Program-made: the position numbers and the translations under genes
Notes under the pieces: generated by a model
What the model was told of the DNA's origin: nothing
Databases searched by the model: none
The model's input: only the letters and a program-made list of their open reading frames with translations
Assembly: GCA_031291295.1 (NCBI GenBank)
Contig: JARLJI010000244.1
Span: forward strand, 1-64,000
DNA: 64,000 bases
DNA from: Rhodoferax sp.
GTDB taxonomy: Bacteria > Pseudomonadota > Gammaproteobacteria > Burkholderiales > Burkholderiaceae_C
Direction: 5' to 3'
In this document: positions 1-7,500 of the stretch, one piece after another
Layout of the letters: every line of letters begins with the position of its first letter
Position numbering within the stretch: position 1 is the stretch's first letter

Positions 1-94
1 CGGCGCCGCCGCGGGCGATCGCCGAGTCGAAGATCCACGGATGGCGGCGCAGGAGCGAGCGCTCCTTGCCGGCTCGGAGTCGAATGGTTTTCAT
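1..94 (-). CDS. rlmI: 23S rRNA methyltransferase RlmI, N-terminal fragment cut by the window edge
   Basis: Only the first 31 codons lie in the window; the gene runs off the left edge on the minus strand. The peptide begins MKTIRLRAGKE and continues with SLLRRHPWIF, which matches the PUA-domain N-terminus of RlmI/YccW-type class I SAM-dependent rRNA methyltransferases. Members of this family methylate a cytosine (m5C) of 23S rRNA. The start is the ATG whose first base is position 94. Family-B repeat and a hairpin separate it from xerC upstream. The assignment rests on a short but distinctive N-terminus. Confidence 0.75.
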   Translation of the reverse strand, partial: MKTIRLRAGKERSLLRRHPWIFDSAIARGGA

Positions 95-118
95 GGCCCC
101 GATTGTCGCGGTAAGCAA

Positions 119-290
119 GAGCCCCCACGCTTGCCACTGCGTGTGCTGCGCTGTACGTACCGCCGCGAGACGCGGCGGCTCTTCGAACCGTCCAAGCCTG
201 CGCAGGCAGGCTTGGAGCCGCGGGCCTCAGCCCCAAGGGGGCTGAACTTGCTCGGGGCGGCCCTTCGCTGCGTTCGCGGCGGCGCCATCA
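119..290 (+). repeat. Dispersed repeat family B, copy B1 (long form)
   Basis: It begins with the shared head CCCCCACGCTTG and ends with a tail around GGGGGCTGAACTTG followed by CGGGGCGGCC. The same head recurs at 11443, 28167 and, inverted, at 3000 and 29937. The long tail is shared with the inverted copy at 2837-3000. The middle holds a perfect hairpin at 191-216. It fills the gap between xerC and rlmI and touches the 3' end of xerC. Confidence 0.7.
191..216. terminator. Perfect hairpin between xerC and rlmI, possible terminator
   Basis: An 11-bp perfect stem (TCCAAGCCTGC pairing with GCAGGCTTGGA) closes a 4-base loop. No T-run follows on the minus strand, so rho-independent termination is not assured. 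It could end the dapF-xerC transcript, or simply be part of repeat B1. Confidence 0.4.
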
Positions 291-1223
291 AGGTTTGCTG
301 CGGCTCAGCTTGGCGCGCGGATGCGCCGCGTCGTAGGCCTTGGCCAGGTGCTGGAAATCGAGCCGGGTATAGACCTGCGTGGTGGTGATGTTGGCGTGGC
401 CCAGCAGCTCCTGCACCGCGCGCAGGTCGCTGCTGGACTGCAGCAGATGGCTGGCAAACGAGTGGCGCAGCATGTGCGGATGCACCGGCGTGGCGAGTCC
501 CGCCTGCAGGCTGCGCCGGCGCAGGCGCTGCCAGATGGATTGCGCCGTCAACCGCGTGCCGTTGCGGCCCACGAACAGGGCCGGTGCATCCCCGGGCACG
601 CCCGCCGCCTGGCCGCGCAGCGCGAGCCAGCGCTGCAACGCCTCTAGCGCCTTGGCGCCGACCGGCGTAGTGCGGCGCTTGCTGCCCTTGCCCAGCACAT
701 GCGCTTCGGCGCCTTGCAGGTCGATCCAGCCGCGCGCCGCAACACTGGCCACCGCATCGAGCCCAACCAGCTCGCCCACGCGCAGGCCGCAGCCATACAG
801 CAGCTCGACCATGGCGGCGTCGCGCGCCTCCAGCCACGGGTCGCCCGCTTCGCTGTGGTAGCTGGCCAGTTGCACGGCATCGTCCACACTCAGCGCCTTG
901 GGCAGCGGTTTGGGTGATTTGGGCGAGCGCACATCCTGCACCGGGTTGCTGGCGACCCGGCCCTCGCGCCCCAGCCAGGTGTAAAAACCGCGCCAGCCCG
1001 ACAGGATCAGTGCAATGCCGCGCCCGCTGCGCCCGCCGCTGTGCATCTGCGCGACCCAGCGGCGAATGTGGGCGTTTTGCACCTGCGTGAGCTCGACCTT
1101 GGCGTCAGAGGCATAGGCGGTGAGTTTTTGCAGGTCGAGCGCATACAGCTCCACCGTGCGCTGGGCGAGGCGCTTTTCGACCCGGACGTGCTCCAGGTAG
1201 CGCTCGACCAGTTCTTGGGTCAT
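288..1223 (-). CDS. xerC: Site-specific tyrosine recombinase XerC
   Basis: 311 aa, a normal length for XerC. An N-terminal SAM-like DNA-binding domain (about 1-90) precedes the catalytic domain. The catalytic set is visible: R148 (GLRVGEL), K179 (GKGSKRR), H250 and R253 (HPHMLRH), H276 (LLGHANIT) and nucleophile Y285 (TTQVYT). With XerD it would resolve chromosome dimers at dif. It is the last gene of a dapF-DUF484-xerC operon, an order conserved in Proteobacteria, with 11 bases between the DUF484 stop and the xerC start. The chromosomal housekeeping context argues against a phage or integron integrase. Confidence 0.95.
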   Translation of the reverse strand: MTQELVERYLEHVRVEKRLAQRTVELYALDLQKLTAYASDAKVELTQVQNAHIRRWVAQMHSGGRSGRGIALILSGWRGFYTWLGREGRVASNPVQDVRSPKSPKPLPKALSVDDAVQLASYHSEAGDPWLEARDAAMVELLYGCGLRVGELVGLDAVASVAARGWIDLQGAEAHVLGKGSKRRTTPVGAKALEALQRWLALRGQAAGVPGDAPALFVGRNGTRLTAQSIWQRLRRRSLQAGLATPVHPHMLRHSFASHLLQSSSDLRAVQELLGHANITTTQVYTRLDFQHLAKAYDAAHPRAKLSRSKP

Positions 1224-1234
1224 GACTTGGCGCG

Positions 1235-1924
1235 TCAGGCGTCCGGTTGGCGCAGCCGGGACAGAGCCGCGCTGGCCAGCTCGGCAATGCGCTCAAGGAA
1301 ATCGGTGCCCATCCCGCTGTTGAAACGCTGCGAATCGGGCGAGGCCAGCACGATCAGCCCGAACGCCTGCGGGGCCAGCCCCGCGCGCAGCGGGATCAGC
1401 ACCAGCGACTGCGCCGTGACCGGGTCCGGCAGCCAGCTCACGGCCTCGAAGCCGGCATTCACACCGCAGTAGGATGTGGTCAGCGACGACGCAAAAATTT
1501 TCGCGTCGTCGCTCACTCCCTTGGCGAACGACTCGGCGGCAAAGCTTGGTGCCACATCCCAGACCCGGATGGCCGCCTGCGGCACCACAAACTGCGCCTG
1601 CAACTCGTCCACGATGCGCTGCGGCAGATCGCGCGCGCTGGGCGCCAGGAACAGCTCGCGGGTCCAGCGCTGCAGCTTGTCGGCAATCACCATGTTTTCG
1701 CTGCCGTTGCGGATCATCTCCATGATGCGCTGCTCGAGTGCCTTGATCTTGTCGCGCAGCATTTCGGCCTGGCGCTCCTGCAGGCTGACGGCGCGGCTGC
1801 CGTGCGGGCTGGTGAGCTGCACCGCCGCCAGCAGCTGGGCATGGCGCTCGAAAAAGTCGGGCGTGTTGGCCAGGTAGTTGGCGATGTCGTCTTCGGTGAT
1901 CGGGTTCATGGTGTTGATGTTCAT
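1235..1924 (-). CDS. DUF484 family protein
   Basis: 229 aa. The N-terminus ([19 protein letters not shown]) is the signature of DUF484 proteins. A coiled-coil stretch around residues 45-75 is followed by a GAF-like alpha/beta domain. Molecular function is not established; members are almost always encoded between dapF and xerC, as here. The start overlaps the 3' end of dapF by 4 bases, so translation is probably coupled. A second Met at codon 6 (MNPITEDD) is an alternative start. Confidence 0.85.
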   Translation of the reverse strand: MNINTMNPITEDDIANYLANTPDFFERHAQLLAAVQLTSPHGSRAVSLQERQAEMLRDKIKALEQRIMEMIRNGSENMVIADKLQRWTRELFLAPSARDLPQRIVDELQAQFVVPQAAIRVWDVAPSFAAESFAKGVSDDAKIFASSLTTSYCGVNAGFEAVSWLPDPVTAQSLVLIPLRAGLAPQAFGLIVLASPDSQRFNSGMGTDFLERIAELASAALSRLRQPDA

Positions 1925-2796
1925 AGCGTGTCCGGAATTTCAATGTCGCCTTCAAAGACGGTGGTCGCCGGGCCGGTCATCAGCACCGGGGCATCGCCGC
2001 CGGCCCATTCGATCGTCAGGCCGCCGCCGCGCGTGGCCACCTCGACCCGGCCGTCGAGCAGCCCGAGCCGGATGCCCGCCACCACGGCCGCGCAGGCGCC
2101 GGTGCCGCAGGCCAGTGTTTCACCGGCGCCGCGCTCGTACACGCGCAGGCGGATCTGCGAGCGGCTCAGCACCTGCATGAACCCCGCGTTGACCCGGTTC
2201 GGAAAGCGCGGGTGGTGTTCGATCAGCGGCCCCTCTTGCAGCACGGGCGCGGTCTCCACATCGTCCACCAGCTGCACCGCATGCGGATTGCCCATGGACA
2301 GGACTGCTACATATTTTATAGCTTCCTGCTCAGAGCTATCAAGGGCTAGCGGCCATTTTTGCCACGATCCAGCGGCCTGGGGCTGCAGGCCGGCGGCGTC
2401 GAACGGAACGCGCGGCAGGTCGAACACGGGTGCGCCCATGTTCACCGTCACGCGGCCATCGGCGCCCAGGCGCGGCTCGATCACGCCGCCCAGGGTCTGC
2501 ACCCGCAGCGCGTCCCGGGTGGCCAGGCCATGGTCGCGCACATAGCGCACAAAGCAGCGCGCGCCGTTGCCGCACTGCTCGACCTCGCCGCCATCGGCGT
2601 TGTGGATCACGTACTCGAAGTCTATGCCGGGCGCCGGGCTAGTGCGCACCGACAGGATCTGGTCGGCCCCCACGCCAAAGTGGCGGTCCGCCAGGAAGCG
2701 GTAGTGCCCGCGCGTCAGCCCCAGCCGGGCGCGCGTCTCGTCGAGCACGACAAAGTCATTGCCCGCCCCCTGCATCTTGGTGAAGCGAATTCGCAT
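1921..2796 (-). CDS. dapF: Diaminopimelate epimerase
   Basis: 291 aa from the ATG at 2796 ([15 protein letters not shown]); an in-frame ATG at 2805 adds three residues. It interconverts LL- and meso-diaminopimelate for lysine and peptidoglycan synthesis. The two catalytic cysteines are present: C75 (EQCGNGARC) and C230 (ACGTGAC). Residues about 143-166 ([20 protein letters not shown]) are encoded by a family-A dispersed repeat at 2306-2364, inserted in frame between the two lobes just before the conserved SMGNPHAVQ motif. It heads the xerC operon; repeat B2 lies upstream. Confidence 0.95.
   Translation of the reverse strand: MRIRFTKMQGAGNDFVVLDETRARLGLTRGHYRFLADRHFGVGADQILSVRTSPAPGIDFEYVIHNADGGEVEQCGNGARCFVRYVRDHGLATRDALRVQTLGGVIEPRLGADGRVTVNMGAPVFDLPRVPFDAAGLQPQAAGSWQKWPLALDSSEQEAIKYVAVLSMGNPHAVQLVDDVETAPVLQEGPLIEHHPRFPNRVNAGFMQVLSRSQIRLRVYERGAGETLACGTGACAAVVAGIRLGLLDGRVEVATRGGGLTIEWAGGDAPVLMTGPATTVFEGDIEIPDTL
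2306..2364 (-). repeat. Dispersed repeat family A, copy A1, inside dapF
   Basis: The plus strand carries GCTACATATTTTATAGC, then GAGCTATCAAGGGCTAGCGG and a T-rich end. This matches the pattern of the other family-A copies: a GCTA...TAGC core, then an AAGGGCTA or AGCCC block, then a GGCC/T-rich end. It is read through in frame by dapF. Confidence 0.7.
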
Positions 2797-2836
2797 GGCG
2801 TGCATTATCGACGCAGCGGTGCGGACGCGGCGAATG

Positions 2837-3000
2837 GCCGCCCCGAGCAAGTTCAGCCCCCTCGGGGACCGGGCCGAAGCGTGATGCCTCGGAACGTGCA
2901 TAGCGTAGGCCCGGCATGGGCTCGCTCCGCTGTACAGCTAGCGCGCACGGACGCTACGCGAGCCCAGCGTAGTACGCGCAGCGACAAGCGTGGGGGCCAG
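2837..3000 (-). repeat. Dispersed repeat family B, copy B2 (long form, inverted)
   Basis: On the minus strand it reads from a CCCCCACGCTTGTCGCTGCG head to the GGGGGCTGAACTTG / CGGGGCGGCC tail, the same tail as B1 at 119-290. B1 and B2 are in opposite orientation with their tails facing the dapF-DUF484-xerC operon. It occupies the whole divergent gap between dapF and the Nudix-MBL gene, so any promoter for either gene lies in or next to it. Confidence 0.7.
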
Positions 3001-3029
3001 AGGCCATGTCATGTGCGGATAATGCAGCC

Positions 3030-4682
3030 ATGGTCCGACCCACCCAACTCCTGTATCCGCAGCGCGAACCCGCGCCGCTGCGCCCCGCCGCCACCGTCCT
3101 GCTGCTGCGCGACAGCCCCCGGGGCATCGAGGTGCTGATGACGCGCCGCTCCATGACGGCCAGCTTCGCGCCCGGCGCCTATGTATTCCCTGGCGGCGGC
3201 GTGGACGCGCTGGACGCCGCGGCGCACGCGCAGGCCACGCGCCGCCCCGGCCAGAGCGAGCTGCACCTGACGCAGGCGATTGCCGCCATCCGCGAGAGTT
3301 TTGAAGAGCTCGGCATCCTGCTGGCGCGCCGCGGCGACGGCGCCCTGGCCAATGCGACTGACATTGCCGCGCTCGACCGCAAGGCCCCGTTCGCGGCCCA
3401 GTGCGCCGCGCGCGGCTTGAGATTGGCAGCCAACGAGGTGTTCGTGCTGGCGCACTGGATCACCGACCGCGACCTGCCGCGCCGCTTCGACGTGCCGTTT
3501 CTGGTGGCACGCATGCCGGACGGCCAGACCCCGGTGGCCGACGAGACCGAGCAGTTCGAGCCGGTCTGGGTGCGCCCGGCCGATGCGCTGGCGCGGCACC
3601 AGGCGGGCAGCTTCTTCATCATCTTCCCGACCATTCGCACGCTGGAGCGGCTGCAGGCCTTTGCCACGGTGGACGCGGTGCTCACGGCCTGCGCGGCGAC
3701 CGAACAGCCGCTGTGGACCTCGTGCCCGCGCGCCGGCCTGCTGGCAGGCAAGGAAGCGCGCTACATGGAGTATGAGCATCCCTATGGCGAGCTTGCCATG
3801 GTCTGCCCCGACGGGCAGATCGTGCACACGCTGGACTGGCAGAGCGAACATCCGGTGGCCCTGCTGAAGAACGTGATGCGCCTGACCGCACCGAACCCCG
3901 GCGCCATGACCGGCCCCGGCACCAACAGCTACCTGGTCGGCGACCCGGCCACCGGCTACATCGCGATCGACCCCGGGCCGGCCGATGCCGCACACCTCGA
4001 GCGGCTGTGGCGCGCGGCGGACGGCCGCATCCGCCTGATCGTCTGCACCCATTCGCACCCGGATCATTCCCCCGGCGCAAAACCGCTGCAGGCGCTGTGC
4101 CAGACCCCCCCGCCGATTCTGGGCCTGCCGTCGGCGCCGACGGCACGCGCAGCCAGCGCCTTCACGCCCGACCGGGCGCTACAAAATCAGGAGCTTCTCG
4201 TGCTGACGGGGCAAGGACCAGAGGGCGAAACAACCCACACCCTGCAGGTGATCTTCACGCCCGGCCACGCCGCCAACCACCTGTGCCTGGTGCTGCTGGA
4301 AGACGGCCTGCTGTTCTCCGGCGACCATGTGCTCAACGGCAGCACCACGGTGGTGGACCCGCCCGACGGCGACATGACGGCCTACCTCGATTCGCTCGAC
4401 CTCTTGGACGCCGCCTGCAAGGCGCACGGCGTCGAATTCATCCTGCCGGCGCACGGCTACGTGCTGGGCGCGGCGCGGGACGCCATCGCCCACCTGAAGG
4501 CGCACCGCCTCAAGCGCGAGGCCCGGATCATGGCCGCGATGCAGGCCCGCCCGGACGGCACGCTGGACGACTGGGTCGCGCTGGCCTACGACGACGTGCC
4601 GACCCGCATGTGGCCGGTGGCCGCGCGCTCGCTATTGGCGCATGTGCAGCGCATCCAGTCGCTGGCGCCTGGACGCGCTTGA
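3030..4682 (+). CDS. Nudix hydrolase / metallo-beta-lactamase fusion protein
   Basis: 550 aa from the ATG at 3030; an in-frame ATG at 3006 lies closer to repeat B2. The N-terminal half (about 1-230) is a Nudix domain: FPGGG followed by an inserted loop and RESFEELG, the split Nudix box of NUDT7/NUDT19-like CoA/acyl-CoA hydrolases. The C-terminal half is a metallo-beta-lactamase fold of the LACTB2 type, with HSHPDHS near residue 340, a later FTPGHAANH motif and a GDH motif. Substrates are unknown. Residues near 385-400 are encoded by a family-A repeat. It ends three bases before the pseudouridine synthase start, so the two are probably co-transcribed. Confidence 0.85.
   Translation: MVRPTQLLYPQREPAPLRPAATVLLLRDSPRGIEVLMTRRSMTASFAPGAYVFPGGGVDALDAAAHAQATRRPGQSELHLTQAIAAIRESFEELGILLARRGDGALANATDIAALDRKAPFAAQCAARGLRLAANEVFVLAHWITDRDLPRRFDVPFLVARMPDGQTPVADETEQFEPVWVRPADALARHQAGSFFIIFPTIRTLERLQAFATVDAVLTACAATEQPLWTSCPRAGLLAGKEARYMEYEHPYGELAMVCPDGQIVHTLDWQSEHPVALLKNVMRLTAPNPGAMTGPGTNSYLVGDPATGYIAIDPGPADAAHLERLWRAADGRIRLIVCTHSHPDHSPGAKPLQALCQTPPPILGLPSAPTARAASAFTPDRALQNQELLVLTGQGPEGETTHTLQVIFTPGHAANHLCLVLLEDGLLFSGDHVLNGSTTVVDPPDGDMTAYLDSLDLLDAACKAHGVEFILPAHGYVLGAARDAIAHLKAHRLKREARIMAAMQARPDGTLDDWVALAYDDVPTRMWPVAARSLLAHVQRIQSLAPGRA
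4178..4232 (+). repeat. Dispersed repeat family A, copy A2, inside the Nudix-MBL gene
   Basis: It starts GCTACAAAATCAGGAGCTTC and continues through a GACGGGGCAAGGACC block to an A-rich end, following the layout of copies A1 and A10. The gene reads through it in frame, giving a stretch around ALQNQELLVL in the MBL half. More diverged than A1. Confidence 0.5.
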
Positions 4683-4685
4683 GTC

Positions 4686-5480
4686 ATGGCCGAACCCGTC
4701 AACCCCGAACCCGCGCAAGGCACGCGACTGGCCAAGCGCGTGGCCGAACTCAAGGCCTGCTCGCGGCGCGAGGCCGAGCAGTACATCGAGGGCGGCTGGG
4801 TCACGGTTGATGGCCAGGTGGTAGAAGAGCCGCAGTTCCGCGTCCTGGCGGCGCACCGCATCGAGATTGACGCGCACGCCAGCCTGCTGGCGCTCACGCC
4901 GGTCACGCTGCTGCTGCACAAGCCGCCCGGCTATGACGCCGGCACCGGCGTGCCAATGGACATCAAGGGCGTTGGCAAGGGCGTGCGGCCGGCGCTCGCG
5001 CTGATCACGCCGGCCTCGCACGCGGCGGATGACCGCAGTGACATCCGCCCGCTCAAGAAGCATTTCGCGCAGCAGACCCTGGGCGTGCCGCTGGAGAGCG
5101 CCGCCAGCGGCCTGGTGGTGTTCACGCAGGACTGGCGCACCCTGCGCAAGCTGACCGAGGACGCCGCCTTCATCGAGCAGGAGTTCACGGTGGAGGTCGC
5201 AGGCGACGTTGCACCGGGCCTGCTCGAGCGCCTCAACCACGGCCTGCACACGGACGGGCGCCCGCTGCCGCCGGTCAAGGTCAGCGTGGGCAGCACCGGC
5301 GAGGGCGCCACGCGGCTGCGCTTTGCGGTCAAGGGCGCGCACCCGGGGCTGATTGCGCTTTTGTGCGAGCGCGTCGGACTGAAAATCACGGCGATGAAGC
5401 GCATCCGCATTGGCCGCGTGCCCCTGGCCGCGCTGGCGCCGGGGCAGTGGCGCTATCTGCTGCCGCACGAGCGGTTCTGA
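4686..5480 (+). CDS. RsuA/RluF-family pseudouridine synthase with altered catalytic motif
   Basis: 264 aa. An N-terminal S4 RNA-binding domain (about 12-60, with SRREAEQYIEGGWVTVDG) precedes a RsuA/RluB/RluE/RluF-type catalytic domain. Members isomerise specific uridines in rRNA. In the family the catalytic Asp lies in a GRLDxxSxGL motif; here the aligned stretch is VPLESAASGL, with Glu137 where Asp is expected and no preceding Arg. The rest of the core (HKPPG, ITAMKRIRIG) is kept. The enzyme may therefore be inactive, altered, or a divergent subfamily. It follows the Nudix-MBL gene with a 3-base gap. Confidence 0.8.
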   Translation: MAEPVNPEPAQGTRLAKRVAELKACSRREAEQYIEGGWVTVDGQVVEEPQFRVLAAHRIEIDAHASLLALTPVTLLLHKPPGYDAGTGVPMDIKGVGKGVRPALALITPASHAADDRSDIRPLKKHFAQQTLGVPLESAASGLVVFTQDWRTLRKLTEDAAFIEQEFTVEVAGDVAPGLLERLNHGLHTDGRPLPPVKVSVGSTGEGATRLRFAVKGAHPGLIALLCERVGLKITAMKRIRIGRVPLAALAPGQWRYLLPHERF

Positions 5481-5522
5481 ACGGCAGCCCACGCAGCCGC
5501 AAGCGCGGGGCTCTAAAACTGT

Positions 5523-6419
5523 TCAGGCGCCAAATAGCCGGCCGCGCGCCGCCTGCGTGATGGCGGCCACGCAGGGGTGCGTGATACGCCGCTCCACCGA
5601 CACCGCAAAAAATTCCTCCACCAGTTCGCTCGAGCGGCCAATTACCTCGACGCCGTACTGCGCCACCGTCTCTTGCTCCAGCACGGCGGGCGACATGAAG
5701 ACGCCGCGCCCTTCGCGGCCGAACGCGGTCATCAGCGCTCCGTCATCGAATTCGCCCACCACGCGCGGGCGGATCTGGTGCTGCGTGAGCCAGCCTTCGA
5801 GCTGCTGGCGCACCGACGAGGCCACGCCCTGGATCAGCATGGGCGCGTCGTTCAGGCACTGCGGAAACGGCCCCTTGAGTTGGGCCCGCAGCGCCGGCGC
5901 GCAGAAAAAACTCATGGTCGTGGTACCCAGCGCATGGTTGAACGCCTTCACGCTCATGCGCCGGGACAGCGGCTCGTCGGCAATCACCAGGTCGAGGCGG
6001 TGCAGCGCCAGTTGCGCCATCAGGTCGGGAAACTTGCCCTCGCTGCCGATCAGCCGCACCGGCTCGGCCACGGACAGCGCGGGCTCGAGCAGCCGGTACG
6101 CCACCGACTTGGCCACCGAGTCGGCCACGCCGACGCGAAACTCCAGCACCCGCTGGCCGCTGTGGGCCTGGCGCAGGGCGTCCTCCATTTCGGCGCCCAG
6201 CGCGAAGATCTGGTCGGCATAGCCGAGCGCGAGCCGCCCCTCGTCGGTCAGCGCGAGCTGGCGACCACTCTTGCGGAACAGTTTGCGCCCCAGCCACTCC
6301 TCGAGCAGCTTGATCTGGCCGGACAGGGTTTGCGGCGTGGTGTGCAGTTGTTCGCCCGCGCGCATGATGCCGCCGGCCCGGGCAGTGACCCAGAAATAGT
6401 GCAGATGCTTGAAGTTCAC
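5523..6419 (-). CDS. nhaR: LysR-family transcriptional activator NhaR
   Basis: 298 aa. The N-terminus (MNFKHLHYFWVTARAGGIMR, then TPQTLSGQIKLLEE) is characteristic of NhaR rather than general LysR proteins. An effector-binding domain follows from about residue 90. NhaR responds to sodium and alkaline stress in enterobacteria; the target here is unknown because no nhaA antiporter gene is in the window. It is divergent from the Rrf2-type regulator across a 151-base AT-rich gap that contains an inverted repeat. Confidence 0.85.
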   Translation of the reverse strand: MNFKHLHYFWVTARAGGIMRAGEQLHTTPQTLSGQIKLLEEWLGRKLFRKSGRQLALTDEGRLALGYADQIFALGAEMEDALRQAHSGQRVLEFRVGVADSVAKSVAYRLLEPALSVAEPVRLIGSEGKFPDLMAQLALHRLDLVIADEPLSRRMSVKAFNHALGTTTMSFFCAPALRAQLKGPFPQCLNDAPMLIQGVASSVRQQLEGWLTQHQIRPRVVGEFDDGALMTAFGREGRGVFMSPAVLEQETVAQYGVEVIGRSSELVEEFFAVSVERRITHPCVAAITQAARGRLFGA

Positions 6420-6461
6420 GCCGCGCCCTCTTCAATGGATAGATTGAAAACAGTCCATACT

Positions 6462-6478
6462 ATTCGTTTTTCTCGAAT
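6462..6478. promoter_or_regulatory. Inverted repeat between nhaR and the IscR-like gene, candidate operator
   Basis: ATTCG, 7 bases, CGAAT lies in the most AT-rich part of the divergent gap, roughly 45 bases upstream of the nhaR start and 90 upstream of the Rrf2-family gene. Spacing suits a LysR-type regulator, so NhaR autoregulation is the simplest reading. A second CGAAT half lies shortly downstream. Confidence 0.4.
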
Positions 6479-6570
6479 CTTTATAACAAAAAATACGAAT
6501 TTACGCGAAGTGATTTTTCCCCTACAGTGAGCCCTGTCATTCCCTTCATGACGTTCCAAGGAGTACCGCC

Positions 6571-7095
6571 ATGCGTCTGAGCACCAAAGGCCGATTTGCC
6601 GTCACTGCCATGATCGATCTGGGCCTGCGCGAGAACGCCGGCCCGGTGTCGCTGGCCGACATCGCGGTGCGCCACCAGATTTCACTGTCCTACCTCGAAC
6701 AGGTGTTCAGCCGGCTGCGCCAGTGCGCCCTGGTGGAGAGCACGCGCGGGCCCGGCGGCGGCTATTCGCTGGCGCGCAGCGCCGCAGCCATCAGCGTGGC
6801 CGACATCATCGGTGCCGTGGAGGACAAGCGCAGCGGCGGCCTGGCGGGCGAGCCGCGCAAAGCCGACGCGGCGGCCGCCATGACGGCCGAACTCTGGGCC
6901 ACTTTGAGCGCGCAAATGGTGGCGCACCTGCAGTCCATCAGTCTGCAGTCACTGGTCAGCGAGCAACGAGCCAAGGGCGTGCAGATCGAGTCCCGACCGG
7001 CACGGCGCGGCGTGTACAAGAAGCCCGAGCCCTTGCGCACGACGGCGCCCAACTCGGTGTTTGCGCTGGGCAGCACTCTATTGCCCAGCCGCTGA
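6571..7095 (+). CDS. Rrf2/IscR-family transcriptional regulator lacking Fe-S ligand cysteines
   Basis: 174 aa with an AAGGAGT ribosome binding site. The first 80 residues are IscR-like: MRLSTKGRFAVTAMIDL, SYLEQVFSRLR and GPGGGYSLAR form the winged helix. In IscR three Cys (92, 98, 104) and His107 bind a [2Fe-2S] cluster. Here the corresponding stretch (KRSGGLAGEPRKADAAAAM) has no Cys, the HALW motif is AELW, and C52 is the only cysteine in the protein. It therefore probably acts without a cluster or senses something else. No isc genes are nearby. The last 40 residues are a basic tail I do not recognise. Confidence 0.8.
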   Translation: MRLSTKGRFAVTAMIDLGLRENAGPVSLADIAVRHQISLSYLEQVFSRLRQCALVESTRGPGGGYSLARSAAAISVADIIGAVEDKRSGGLAGEPRKADAAAAMTAELWATLSAQMVAHLQSISLQSLVSEQRAKGVQIESRPARRGVYKKPEPLRTTAPNSVFALGSTLLPSR

Positions 7096-7130
7096 GGCGA
7101 CCCCAACCGGGCCGCCTGCGACAAAAGTGT

Positions 7131-7456
7131 GAAGCCCGCCGATAAGCCGGATTCTGTGCGCCGGGGCTTTCTTGCGAAAACCCCGGCGTGACCGCCATTA
7201 CTCTGGGCCGGGGGTCGCCCACCCGGCTCGGTGCTACCTACCCGCCAGCTCTGCGGAGCCACATCAACGCTGGCCTACTTGGTATTGCTGCGCGTAGAGA
7301 TTGCCCGTTTCACCCGGACTTAACCGGCTCGTCTCTGTTGCTCTGATCCTCACCTCACGGTGGACAGGAGTTACCTGCTACGCTGCCCTGTGCAGTCCGG
7401 ACGTTCCTCCAGTGCCGTGTTTCCACGATGGCACCAGCGGCGGTCTGGCGGGCTTC
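7131..7456 (-). ncRNA. rnpB: RNase P RNA, bacterial class A
   Basis: The minus strand opens GAAGCCCGCCAGACCGCC and closes with TTATCGGCGGGCTTC, the paired P1 ends of RNase P RNA. Inside are the universal blocks GGAGGAACGTCCGGACTGC, CAGGGCAGCGTAGCAG, AGGTGAGGATCAGAGC and GACGAGCCGGTTAAGTCC, then GGGTGAAACGG and AGAGTAATGGC. About 326 nt. It is convergent with the IscR-like gene and divergent from the FAD oxidoreductase, sharing a 44-base promoter region with the latter. Confidence 0.96.
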
Positions 7457-7465
7457 ACGGGGCGT

Positions 7466-7471
7466 ATTATC
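7466..7471 (-). promoter_or_regulatory. Putative -10 element of rnpB
   Basis: GATAAT on the minus strand ends 9 bases before the mature 5' end of the RNase P RNA, the right distance for a -10 box. No convincing -35 is seen at 16-18 bases; TTGATC lies too close. Confidence 0.5.
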
Positions 7472-7500
7472 CGCCCTCTGCTTGATCAACACGAGCCTCC

